Origin: a virus
Direction: 5' to 3' (one strand)
Length of the DNA: 37,338 bases
Virus record (IMG/VR): IMGVR_UViG_3300035703_000219
Span: 1-37,338 of that record
Numbering within the stretch: position 1 is the stretch's first letter; each line of letters starts with the position of its first letter. The position numbers and the translations under genes were made by a program. Below the pieces are notes generated by a model that ran no database searches, was not told the origin of the DNA, and worked only from the letters and a program-made list of their open reading frames with translations. Shown here piece after piece: positions 1 to 5,982 of this stretch.

Positions 1-127
1 TTTTTTTTTATCTTGTTGTGCTATCCAATATTATAAGGTGTTTATTGTAGCAGATTTCGAGACAAAAGTCAATGTTTATTTTTACTTTGTTGTAAAAAAG
101 TTACATAACATCGTCCTTCGCAATGCT
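1..127. repeat. Left copy of the 127-bp terminal overlap
   Basis: Positions 1-127 are identical to 37212-37338. The sequence therefore closes on itself, either as a circular assembly of a circularly permuted or terminally redundant genome, or as a real short direct terminal repeat. A length of exactly 127 is the maximum k-mer commonly used by de Bruijn assemblers, so an assembly overlap is the simpler reading. The segment contains the leftward promoter at 44-72. Confidence 0.95.
44..72 (-). promoter_or_regulatory. Strong sigma70-type promoter for the leftward (structural) arm
   Basis: Read on the minus strand: -35 TTGACT (72-67), a 17-bp spacer, then -10 TACAAT (49-44) preceded by TGC, which gives an extended -10. 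Each box matches consensus at 5 of 6 positions. In the circular molecule this is the same element as 37255-37283. Transcription would start near 37247 and run into the terminase small subunit gene after a leader of about 185 nt. No phage RNA polymerase gene is present, so host RNA polymerase should use it. Confidence 0.75.
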
Positions 128-813
128 TGTTGTTGGTCAACATTGCCCTTCGCAATACACATTTAGCTTAATTATTTATTAGCACCTAATATTACCAGTA
201 TAATCAATAACATATAGTGTTACAAAATTACTCTCTTTTTTATTAATTTAGTATCGTATTTTTACTTTTGTAAGTTGAAGTTGGTTCAACAAAATTATCA
301 CAACCATCGTTACCCCCTCCCCCGTCTATGTTAGTTAGCACTGACTTACATAGCTAGGTTAGTTTACATAATGTGGTGATAGTAAGCGCACACTACTACA
401 TCTAGTACTGTTAGTGAGCATTCACTACTATATATAGTACTGGCCAGTGAAGTGTAAAGTTGGCATGAATGTTGCAGCGGGACCACTATAGAGCATCAAT
501 GTCCAGCACAATCTATGCCAGTCAGTGTCCACTAACATACGATATTGCCCTGGAACGGCTTGCCACTGTATCTAAGGGTTTTCCCTAGGGTATTCCTGAC
601 TATATTACTATGGCATTGTATGTCATTGATTTTATAGCGTTATCGAGTTTTATAGGCCTGGAATAATAACCCTACAATATTTCAGGTATGATTTTCTTAC
701 ATATATATTATGAAAGGGTCAGTTTTATATGCCCTAGGGTTTGTCCTAATAGATTTATCTGAACCACTGTCGTATACTGTACTCATAGTAGTTAAACAAC
801 CATAGGAGGCTTT
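128..813. other. Non-coding control region between the divergent arms
   Basis: No convincing gene is seen across this 686-bp stretch. It holds: a direct repeat of ccttcgcaat (115-124 and 147-156) around an imperfect hairpin (about 120-146); a hairpin GTTGAA/TTCAAC (274-279/285-290); a C5-T-C5 tract (313-323) in otherwise AT-rich sequence; two tandem near-palindromes (391-450); and two copies of the palindrome CCCTAGGG (583-590 and 732-739). A rightward -10-like TATAAT is at 199-204 with only a weak -35 (TTATTA, 176-181). Another -10-like TATACT is at 773-778. The region probably contains the early rightward promoters and possibly the replication origin, but I cannot assign either. Confidence 0.7.
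391..450. repeat. Two tandem near-palindromic sites, candidate operators or iterons
   Basis: Copy 1 starts at 391 and copy 2 at 423, 32 bp apart, about three helical turns. Both follow the pattern CACTACTA, four variable bases, TAGTACTG, a 2-3 base gap, AGTGA. The first 20 bp of copy 1 (391-410) pair at 8 of 10 symmetric positions. The first 20 bp of copy 2 (423-442) pair at 9 of 10. Repeated, helically phased palindromes in a divergent control region suggest binding by a dimeric protein. No phage repressor gene is seen, so the ligand could be a host protein or an unrecognised early protein. Confidence 0.6.
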
Positions 814-1029
814 ATGAAGTTTTTTCGTGGTGAAGCGCATTTCGTTCACAGTAACTGGTCTGTGACGGTTTATCGCTCCAGGATTGGCAACAGAATGGAC
901 GGCTTTCGGTACTACTACTCGTTTGAAGCCACTCAATGCGAACCACAGGGTGACGGCTATGTCATCACGAACAGGGTGCGCGGCAATGGCGGTAAGCGAG
1001 AGGCTTTAAACGCAATTCAACAGGCATAA
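814..1029 (+). CDS. Small early protein of unknown function
   Basis: This 71-residue protein is the first gene of the rightward arm. It has a strong ribosome binding site (AGGAGG, 804-809) just before the ATG. It is rich in aromatic residues and arginine and ends in a short helix-like ALNAIQQA. No membrane segment, cysteine pair or known motif is visible. Its position matches that of host-takeover genes in T7-like phages, which is a positional inference only. An opposite-strand reading frame over its start has no ribosome binding site and was discarded. Confidence 0.7.
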   Translation: MKFFRGEAHFVHSNWSVTVYRSRIGNRMDGFRYYYSFEATQCEPQGDGYVITNRVRGNGGKREALNAIQQA

Positions 1030-1054
1030 CTAACACACTAAGGAGAATTACACC

Positions 1055-1366
1055 ATGGAAATTAAAAGCAACCTTTGCAGCAACGCTACACGTAAGATCG
1101 GCCTGCTCATCACCGCAGCTAGTGACTTAGGCATGGACATTTCAGGCTATGGCTTTGCAGATGAGAATCAAAACTCTGGCAATGTATACCTTTGGCTAGA
1201 AGATTATCCGTTCACACTCTATATCGGCCTAGGATCTGATGACATCTATGCGTCATGGTCTAACCCTGAGAATGGCGACGAAGAAGAAATAGCCATTGCA
1301 GGGATGTCTCTAACTGATCTTGATGCCTGGGCAACAGATCTTTACAACAGAGTCGAGGAGGCATAA
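1055..1366 (+). CDS. Small acidic early protein of unknown function
   Basis: The protein is 103 residues, acidic, and probably soluble and folded, with many alternating hydrophobic and aromatic residues (for example VYLWLEDYPFTLYIGL). The start is set by AAGGAG about 10 bases before the ATG at 1055. The C-terminal part (SLTDLDAWATDLYNRVEEA) looks like an amphipathic helix. I recognise no family. It is the second gene of the presumed early operon and is followed three bases later by a small membrane protein gene. Confidence 0.7.
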   Translation: MEIKSNLCSNATRKIGLLITAASDLGMDISGYGFADENQNSGNVYLWLEDYPFTLYIGLGSDDIYASWSNPENGDEEEIAIAGMSLTDLDAWATDLYNRVEEA

Positions 1367-1368
1367 CC

Positions 1369-1530
1369 ATGCAACGCAACAATAAGCACTATCACGACCC
1401 TATCGATGACTTCGTAGAGTCTGCCATGTCGCATCCTGTCTCTGCCGTTCTGTTCTGTCTGTTCTGTGCCATAGGTTTCTATGGCATAATCTGGCTGCTG
1501 TTAGCTGGTGGAATTATGTTGGGTCTTTAA
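1369..1530 (+). CDS. Small single-span membrane protein
   Basis: This 53-residue frame starts two bases after the previous stop. The upstream GAGGAGG (1355-1361) serves as its ribosome binding site. Residues 1-22 are polar and His/Asp-rich. Residues about 23-52 are hydrophobic (including FCLFCAIGFYGIIWLLLAGG) and form one or two tight membrane spans. The function is unknown. Its 3' end lies within the first copy of a duplicated 28-bp leader (1523-1550). Confidence 0.6.
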   Translation: MQRNNKHYHDPIDDFVESAMSHPVSAVLFCLFCAIGFYGIIWLLLAGGIMLGL

Positions 1531-1550
1531 TCTTAATCAATCTAGGAGAA
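1523..1550 (+). repeat. 28-bp leader repeat, copy 1 (copy 2 at 2230-2257)
   Basis: An identical 28-bp string starting gtctttaatcttaatc and ending taggagaa occurs at 1523-1550 and 2230-2257. In both places it ends in the ribosome binding site AGGAGA, 7 or fewer bases ahead of a small gene (ATG 1557 and ATG 2262). Exact duplication of a non-coding leader in early genes points to gene gain by leader-mediated recombination or to a shared regulatory RNA element. Confidence 0.8.
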
Positions 1551-1556
1551 TTGAAA

Positions 1557-1925
1557 ATGATATTAGTAGACAAAACTTTTGAAATCGTCACCCATGAAAG
1601 CGCCGAAAACGGGGACATAGAAGATAGTGGGTTTTCTAGCGTCAATGAGTCTATGAGTTTTAGGGAACTAGTTGATGCCTTAAAACGAGAGTTTATACAT
1701 GCTTCGCAGTCACCAGTCACCAGATCCACAACGGTATGGTTTACTACCGAGTCTGAGCAAGACTATAGGACTGGTGAATACCGTAATGAGTCAATCCACT
1801 TTAGTCGTTCCAACCCGGCCAGAAAAGCAAAGTATTGGATCAAGGCAATGCAGACTGCGGGATACCGCATATCCAAAGACCACAATATTGTGTCCAATCC
1901 ATTTCACCCATTCGCAAGGGGTTAA
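1557..1925 (+). CDS. Early protein of unknown function
   Basis: The protein is 122 residues if it starts at ATG 1557, seven bases after the AGGAGA of the duplicated leader. A TTG six bases upstream is in frame but too close to the ribosome binding site. The N-terminal half is acidic. The C-terminal half is basic and aromatic (FSRSNPARKAKYWIKAMQ, then a HNIVSNPFHPF tail), with a probable helix at about 88-103. No family is recognised. The stop lies inside AAGGGG, which also serves as the ribosome binding site of the next gene. Confidence 0.65.
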   Translation: MILVDKTFEIVTHESAENGDIEDSGFSSVNESMSFRELVDALKREFIHASQSPVTRSTTVWFTTESEQDYRTGEYRNESIHFSRSNPARKAKYWIKAMQTAGYRISKDHNIVSNPFHPFARG

Positions 1926-1928
1926 ACC

Positions 1929-2204
1929 ATGAAAAACACTAGAGACCAATTTAAGGCTATCAGGCGGTCTTATAGGCTAGCCCGGAAAGTATCACCTCTA
2001 GCCCATGAAAACGCTGTTGCGGTTTATATGTCTACCGTATCGGCACTGCGCAGCTTTACTGGAAAGTGGGATTGTTGCGAGCCCATAAACCTAGCCAGCA
2101 CCTACGAGCAAGGGAGAAAACGCGGTAACCATTGGTCTAGATCGCTTCACGTTTCCCTAGCTTGCACTCGTTTCTTTAAGGGGTTAAACCATGCGACGAA
2201 GTAG
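1929..2204 (+). CDS. Small basic early protein of unknown function
   Basis: This 91-residue protein is strongly basic, with N-terminal RRSYRLARK and a C-terminal stretch rich in Arg, His and Ser. That would suit nucleic-acid binding, but no motif proves it. The ribosome binding site AAGGGG (1916-1921) overlaps the previous stop. Its own 3' end repeats the 16-base start region of the gene (1916-1931 repeated at 2178-2193). The ATG in that second copy opens only a six-codon frame (2191-2211), which looks like the remnant of another duplicated start. Confidence 0.6.
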   Translation: MKNTRDQFKAIRRSYRLARKVSPLAHENAVAVYMSTVSALRSFTGKWDCCEPINLASTYEQGRKRGNHWSRSLHVSLACTRFFKGLNHATK

Positions 2205-2229
2205 AGGTTAGTCATGCTTATTTGGTAGA

Positions 2230-2257
2230 GTCTTTAATCTTAATCAATCTAGGAGAA
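2230..2257 (+). repeat. 28-bp leader repeat, copy 2
   Basis: Identical to 1523-1550. It provides the ribosome binding site AGGAGA for the membrane protein that starts at 2262. Confidence 0.8.
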
Positions 2258-2261
2258 AACA

Positions 2262-2432
2262 ATGCTTATTGTTTACAAACTTATGTCTCTAGTAGTGTTT
2301 CTTATGTCTGCGCTTGCGCTGGTCTTTATTCATGTCTATTCGTTCTTTAGCGCAGCACAGGCGATTGTACTTAGTGCAGGCTTTGTCGTGTCTTTGGTTT
2401 ATGGTGTTATTGGTTCTGTGAGGAGCAAGTAA
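2262..2432 (+). CDS. Small two-span membrane protein
   Basis: The 56-residue frame begins five bases after the AGGAGA of the second leader copy. Residues 8-26 (about MSLVVFLMSALALVFIHVY) and 31-51 (AAQAIVLSAGFVVSLVYGVI) are two clear membrane spans with a short loop between them and a basic C-terminus (RSK). Its size and topology resemble small phage inner-membrane effectors or holin-like proteins. It lies far from the lysis genes, in the early arm. The function is unknown. The next gene starts one base after its stop. Confidence 0.6.
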   Translation: MLIVYKLMSLVVFLMSALALVFIHVYSFFSAAQAIVLSAGFVVSLVYGVIGSVRSK

Positions 2433-2433
2433 A

Positions 2434-2601
2434 ATGACTATACATATGAATGTAAGTAGCATTGTGTCAATCAACATCAGCCAGGAAAAAGGCAGCTATT
2501 ATCTGCCGTTCAGGGTGATCACTTTGGTGGACAAAGACGGCAAAGAGCATACGATTTATGTGTTCGGTACTTTTACCAGTGAATTGACTGTAAGCCTTTA
2601 G
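2434..2601 (+). CDS. Small protein of unknown function
   Basis: This 55-residue frame has AGGAG (2421-2425) eight bases before its ATG. It shows alternating hydrophobic and polar residues (for example YYLPFRVITLVDKDGKEHTI), which suggests a small beta-rich fold. No motif was recognised. It is followed by a 165-bp gap containing a long hairpin (2615-2654). Confidence 0.55.
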   Translation: MTIHMNVSSIVSINISQEKGSYYLPFRVITLVDKDGKEHTIYVFGTFTSELTVSL

Positions 2602-2614
2602 AACCGCTTACACG

Positions 2615-2654
2615 GCCTTGTCTGTGCTATCTAATGGGGTAGCATAGACTAGGC
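2615..2654 (+). promoter_or_regulatory. Long intergenic RNA hairpin
   Basis: Left arm 2615-2629 pairs with right arm 2640-2654: a 15-position stem with 13 Watson-Crick pairs, one G-U wobble and one T-T mismatch, and a 10-base loop. No U tract follows, so it does not look like a standard intrinsic terminator. Similar short strings (aagccttta followed by gaaccg or gaccg) lie on each side at about 2592-2606 and 2661-2676. Possible roles are an RNase III processing site, an mRNA-stabilising element or a leader for the following operon. Confidence 0.6.
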
Positions 2655-2766
2655 TGCTGGAAGCCTTTATAGACCGTTTTAGACCCATTACTGAGGATTC
2701 CACGATACCAGCAACATAGTCATGTTGATAATGTTGCCAGTATCACTCGAAAGGATTTTAGACGCC

Positions 2767-2916
2767 ATGATGCACTATAAGGGGTATTTTATACACTACG
2801 GAAGCACTGGTGCTGTCTTTGTCACTAATAAACGACACGAAACGATATTAGTGTGCAACAGTGTAAAGTCTGCTAAAATGCGGATTACTAAGTTAGGAAA
2901 GGAAATCTCACTATGA
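2767..2916 (+). CDS. Small protein of unknown function
   Basis: A longer frame opens at ATG 2722, but that ATG has no ribosome binding site. AAGGA (2751-2755) sits 11 bases before ATG 2767, so I choose 2767, giving 49 residues (MMHYKGYFIHYGSTG onward). The fold looks like a small beta hairpin followed by a basic helix. The upstream DNA at 2711-2737 contains overlapping inverted repeats of GCAACAT and ATGTTGC. Its stop overlaps the next ATG by four bases (ATGA). Confidence 0.55.
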   Translation: MMHYKGYFIHYGSTGAVFVTNKRHETILVCNSVKSAKMRITKLGKEISL

Positions 2917-3143
2917 GATGCTTATCATGTGACGGTATACTGTCTGATTATGAATCTTCGAGAAAGTCCATATTTTCTGGTGAATACATACAAATGTGTA
3001 GTATATGCTTCAAAGACATCAAAGGTGATTGTCTAGCCATTGGTAACACTTCTCTAATGGAAGAAGACGAAACTCACACAGAAGACTATGAGGACGATAT
3101 AAACGATCTATCAGATTATGACGATTACTGGGAGGAAAGATGA
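2913..3143 (+). CDS. Small zinc-binding protein with acidic tail
   Basis: The protein is 76 residues. Cysteine pairs CLSC (residues 3-6) and CSIC (29-32) form a probable zinc knuckle of the type common in small phage proteins. Residues 48-76 are extremely acidic (many Asp and Glu). Acidic tails of this kind are often DNA mimics or protein-interaction segments, but no specific role can be assigned. The gene is coupled to both neighbours through four-base ATGA overlaps. Confidence 0.65.
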   Translation: MRCLSCDGILSDYESSRKSIFSGEYIQMCSICFKDIKGDCLAIGNTSLMEEDETHTEDYEDDINDLSDYDDYWEER

Positions 3144-3343
3144 CTTACAACGGAAGATGTATCTTTGGCATGGTTTTTGCTAATGTAATAACATTACTAA
3201 TGTTACTGATGATAGTGATGTTACTGATAGTAATATCATTACCAAAAGTAATTAATAAACAACATACAATGTATTATAACTATTATGATAACTTAGTTAC
3301 TGATGTTGACGATAGTAACTTAGTTAAGAAAGGTAAAGAATGA
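3140..3343 (+). CDS. Small single-span membrane protein
   Basis: The protein is 67 residues. A hydrophobic span (about 9-34, FGMVFANVITLLMLLMIVML) is followed by a polar tyrosine- and aspartate-rich tail. The ribosome binding site GGAGGAAAG lies just upstream, and there are ATGA overlaps at both ends. The coding DNA is low-complexity, with three copies of gttactgat (3202-3210, 3220-3228, 3296-3304) and related gatagtaa strings, so slippage may have shaped it. The function is unknown. Confidence 0.6.
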   Translation: MTYNGRCIFGMVFANVITLLMLLMIVMLLIVISLPKVINKQHTMYYNYYDNLVTDVDDSNLVKKGKE

Positions 3344-3573
3344 ATTATAGTGAATTGTCTACTAACAATAGTGAAAGATGTTTTTACTTTGCCATTGGTG
3401 ACCTTGCAACATTGATAGAACAAAAAGAAACTGATGTTCTGTCTATTCTCAAGGTTCTGTCTTCCAGCTTGCGGCAATGTGACCAGCGTCAGCGTGAAGA
3501 CATCGAAACCGCAATGTCTGTACTTTTAGCAAGAAAGGCCGAAGATGCTTACTATGACCAAAAAAGAATCTAA
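3340..3573 (+). CDS. Small helical protein upstream of primase
   Basis: The 77-residue protein is predicted to be mostly helical (residues 16-70). It begins at an ATGA overlap and ends 29 bases inside the primase-helicase gene. AAGAAAGG near its end serves as the ribosome binding site of the primase. No family is recognised. Confidence 0.6.
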   Translation: MNYSELSTNNSERCFYFAIGDLATLIEQKETDVLSILKVLSSSLRQCDQRQREDIETAMSVLLARKAEDAYYDQKRI

Positions 3574-5158
3574 GTTTTTAAAACACATACCTTGCTCTGC
3601 CTGTGGGTCTTCTGATGCGAATTCACTCTATGATGATGGTCACCAGTATTGCTTTAACTGTGAAAACTTCGTAGAAGGCTCTGTAGAGGCTTCAAAGCCA
3701 TTGGTGATACCTCGGTTAGTACCGAAGGCTACAAAGCCCACTGAGAGCGTTTTAGACCCCTCTACGGGGATGTTCCAGGCAATAACTGACAGGAATATTA
3801 CCGTAGACACCTGCCGACACTATCAAGTCAAGGTTTCTGACGATGGTGCAAAGCATTACTACCCTTACGGCAACGATGTTTATAAGGTCCGTAATGTTGC
3901 AGAGAAACAATTCCATTGGCAAGGCAAGCCTGAGTTACCACTGTTCGGAATGGACAGATTCACCAGTGGTGGCAAGGCAGTTACCATCGTAGAAGGTGAA
4001 TTAGACGCCTTGGCAGGGTTTCAGATGCTAGGGTCGAAGTATCCTGTGCTATCGATTAAGAGCGGTGCTAGTGGTGCGTTGAAGGACTGTAAGGCAGCGT
4101 ATGAATATTTAGATGGGTTCGATAGTATTGTCATATGCTTTGATGCTGATGAACCTGGACAAAAGGCAGCACAATCCGTTGCTGAGCTTTTTGGTGCTAA
4201 GGCTAAGGTATTCAAGCACAAGGCAGATATGAAGGATGCCTGCGATTACCTTAAAGCCAACGATGCCGCTACCTTTGTAAGCCTGTGGTGGAAGTCAGAG
4301 CAATATGTACCTGATGGTATCGTCAAAGGTACTGACTTACACGACATGGTGATGGCTCCATTGGCAAAGTCAATTGCAGATTATCCTTATGATGCGTTGA
4401 ATAAGACCACTGGTGGTATCAGAGGCCAAGAATTGATTGTGATAACTGCTGGATCTGGGCTTGGTAAGTCACAATTCCTTCGTGAGATTATCTTCCGTCT
4501 TCTTAATACAACATCAGACAACATCGGTCTTATGTTCCTGGAGGAATCAGTAAGGAAAACTGCATTGTCTTTAATGTCTTTGGCAGCGAATAAGCCTTTA
4601 CATTTGGCAGAGGTTGATGCTACCATTGAAGAGAAGGAACTAGCATATAAGCGCACTGTTGGCACTGGTCGTATGTTTTTATACGATTCTTTCGGTAGTA
4701 ACTCCATTGACAACATCTGCAACCGTGTGCGTTACATGGCAAAGGGGTTAGACTGTAAATATGTTTTCTTGGATCACATCAGCATCGTTGTTTCTGACCA
4801 ATCGAATGGTGACGAAAGGAAAGCATTGGATGAAATAGTAACAAAACTTCGCATGATCGTGCAAGAAACTGGCATAGCATTGTTTGCAGTGTCTCACCTT
4901 AAGCGACCAGAGGGTCGTGGTCATGAGGAAGGCGCTGCTACTTCGCTGGCACAGTTGCGTGGCTCAGGTAGTATTGGACAACTTGCCGACATTGTGCTAG
5001 GGTTGGAGCGTCATGCGCAAGCAGATGACCCTATCGAAAGGAACACCACCAGGATTAGAACCATCAAGAATCGGTATAGCGGCGAGACAGGGCCATCAGG
5101 GTCGGTCTTATATGATAAATACACTGGTCGTATGACAGAGATTGTGGATACACTATGA
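3545..5158 (+). CDS. Bifunctional DNA primase-helicase (T7 gp4-like)
   Basis: At 537 residues it is close to the 566 of T7 gp4. The protein lays RNA primers and unwinds the replication fork. Residues 17-39 hold a four-cysteine zinc-binding module (C17, C20, C36, C39). A TOPRIM primase core follows, with VEGELDA near residue 147 and the acidic motif FDADEPG near 198. The RecA-like DnaB-family helicase has Walker A GSGLGKS at about 303-309, Walker B VFLDHIS, a SHLKRPEGRGHEEG loop and a terminal arginine-finger region. ATG 3545 follows AAAGG; a second in-frame ATG at 3554 is an alternative. It should work with the polymerase at 7364 and the SSB at 9219. I am sure of the family. Confidence 0.96.
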   Translation: MLTMTKKESKFLKHIPCSACGSSDANSLYDDGHQYCFNCENFVEGSVEASKPLVIPRLVPKATKPTESVLDPSTGMFQAITDRNITVDTCRHYQVKVSDDGAKHYYPYGNDVYKVRNVAEKQFHWQGKPELPLFGMDRFTSGGKAVTIVEGELDALAGFQMLGSKYPVLSIKSGASGALKDCKAAYEYLDGFDSIVICFDADEPGQKAAQSVAELFGAKAKVFKHKADMKDACDYLKANDAATFVSLWWKSEQYVPDGIVKGTDLHDMVMAPLAKSIADYPYDALNKTTGGIRGQELIVITAGSGLGKSQFLREIIFRLLNTTSDNIGLMFLEESVRKTALSLMSLAANKPLHLAEVDATIEEKELAYKRTVGTGRMFLYDSFGSNSIDNICNRVRYMAKGLDCKYVFLDHISIVVSDQSNGDERKALDEIVTKLRMIVQETGIALFAVSHLKRPEGRGHEEGAATSLAQLRGSGSIGQLADIVLGLERHAQADDPIERNTTRIRTIKNRYSGETGPSGSVLYDKYTGRMTEIVDTL

Positions 5159-5208
5159 GCTTTTTGATCGGTTTACTATCTTTTGTTGCTGTGTTGATAA
5201 GGAAATAA
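5155..5208 (+). CDS. Possible 17-residue hydrophobic mini-protein
   Basis: An ATGA overlap with the primase stop opens a frame encoding MSFLIGLLSFVAVLIRK. It is almost entirely hydrophobic with a basic C-terminus, like a minimal membrane peptide. It ends just before the next gene's start and includes that gene's AAGGAAA ribosome binding site. It may act only as a translational coupler. Confidence is low because of its length. Confidence 0.3.
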   Translation: MSFLIGLLSFVAVLIRK

Positions 5209-5210
5209 CA

Positions 5211-5393
5211 ATGGAAGAACTAACACAATTCTTGAAGGATCTTAGTCACCCAGAGCAATACGGATGGGCAGTATCACCAGAGGTACGAAAACAAGCACTG
5301 ATACTACTCTGCAAGATCGATGGTAAAATGTTAGTAACACCATACACCAAAGCAGTTTTGGACAGTCGTGAAGCAATGAATGAAAGGAATTGA
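5211..5393 (+). CDS. Small protein of unknown function
   Basis: The protein is 60 residues starting at ATG 5211, with AAGGAAA about seven bases upstream. The longer open frame back to 5142 lacks a ribosome binding site and overlaps primase. The product is helical (MEELTQFLKDLSHPE, then VRKQALILLCKI). No family is recognised. It lies between primase and a short DNA-metabolism accessory group. Confidence 0.6.
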   Translation: MEELTQFLKDLSHPEQYGWAVSPEVRKQALILLCKIDGKMLVTPYTKAVLDSREAMNERN

Positions 5394-5394
5394 T

Positions 5395-5634
5395 ATGACA
5401 GATAGATTTGACTTGGAACAGGCAATAATGAATGTGTGGATGGTTAAGGATGACATTGGTACACTGCATTGGCTCTACATTGATGGCCCAGAGGGGCCGA
5501 TGTCAGATGACCAAGTGTGTAATCACCTGATGGCATTAGAGTATACCCTAGAGTTAAAGATGCAAAAGTTGTGGGATACTTTCTGTGCGGTAAACAAGAT
5601 CGATAACCATCGTAAATCTACTGATAGTGAATAG
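5395..5634 (+). CDS. Small acidic protein of unknown function
   Basis: The protein is 79 residues from ATG 5395, chosen because AAAGGA (5383-5388) is six bases upstream; an ATG at 5380 has no such site. It is acidic, with WMVKDDIGTLHWLYID and a later helix (about 45-65). The function is unknown. It starts one base after the previous stop codon. Confidence 0.6.
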   Translation: MTDRFDLEQAIMNVWMVKDDIGTLHWLYIDGPEGPMSDDQVCNHLMALEYTLELKMQKLWDTFCAVNKIDNHRKSTDSE

Positions 5635-5644
5635 GAACTAAACA

Positions 5645-5761
5645 ATGGGAATGTATAAAGAGCGTATCGAAGAATTCGACTATCTTGACCTCATGGCGTA
5701 TGATGAAGGCAACGAAGACGAAGAAGATGATGAGGATGAGTCAGAGGAGGATGAAGAATGA
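5645..5761 (+). CDS. Very acidic 38-residue peptide
   Basis: The frame begins with MGMYKERIEEFDYLDLMAY and ends with about 18 residues that are nearly all Asp or Glu. AGGAAC precedes the ATG. The stop overlaps the next ATG (ATGA), and the GAGGAGGAT of the acidic tract doubles as the next gene's ribosome binding site. It could be a DNA mimic or a tail-like interaction peptide, but no evidence decides this. Confidence 0.5.
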   Translation: MGMYKERIEEFDYLDLMAYDEGNEDEEDDEDESEEDEE

Positions 5762-5982
5762 CCGAACTACGCCAAGCGGCAGAGCAGGCGTTGGAGGCTT
5801 TGGAATCTTTGGATTGTGGGGATACTTACAAAACACACAACGCAGCATCAGCACTACGTCAAGCACTAGCACACGAGGCATTGGACAGAATGGTGGCTGA
5901 GAATCAGCGACTTGGTTTGTATGAAGAGAAGCCACCAAAGCGTGACAACTTGTCATGGGTTGAGGAGAATAACAATGGTTAA
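5758..5982 (+). CDS. Small helical protein upstream of thyX
   Basis: This 74-residue protein has an amphipathic helical N-terminal half (AEQALEALESLD, then ASALRQALAHEALDRMVAEN) of a type often found in phage genomes as short proteins without assigned function. A strong ribosome binding site (GAGGAGG) precedes it, and it overlaps the ThyX start by eight bases. Confidence 0.6.
   Translation: MTELRQAAEQALEALESLDCGDTYKTHNAASALRQALAHEALDRMVAENQRLGLYEEKPPKRDNLSWVEENNNG

Noticed and set aside
199-204. TATAAT as the main early rightward promoter
   Set aside because: The -10 is perfect, but the -35 (TTATTA) matches at only three positions and the first gene is 600 bases away. I mention it only in the control-region entry.
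475-497. CACTATAG string like the core of a T7 RNA polymerase promoter (485-491 region)
   Set aside because: Only the core matches; the upstream ten bases agree with the T7 consensus at about two positions. No phage RNA polymerase gene is present and the string is not repeated before late genes.
697-936. Minus-strand 79-residue frame across the first early gene
   Set aside because: No ribosome binding site, and it lies opposite a plus-strand gene with a strong one.
5912-5974. Longer N-terminus for ThyX
   Set aside because: Overlaps the previous gene and lacks a ribosome binding site. AGGAGA at 5963-5968 fits ATG 5975, and the family begins there.
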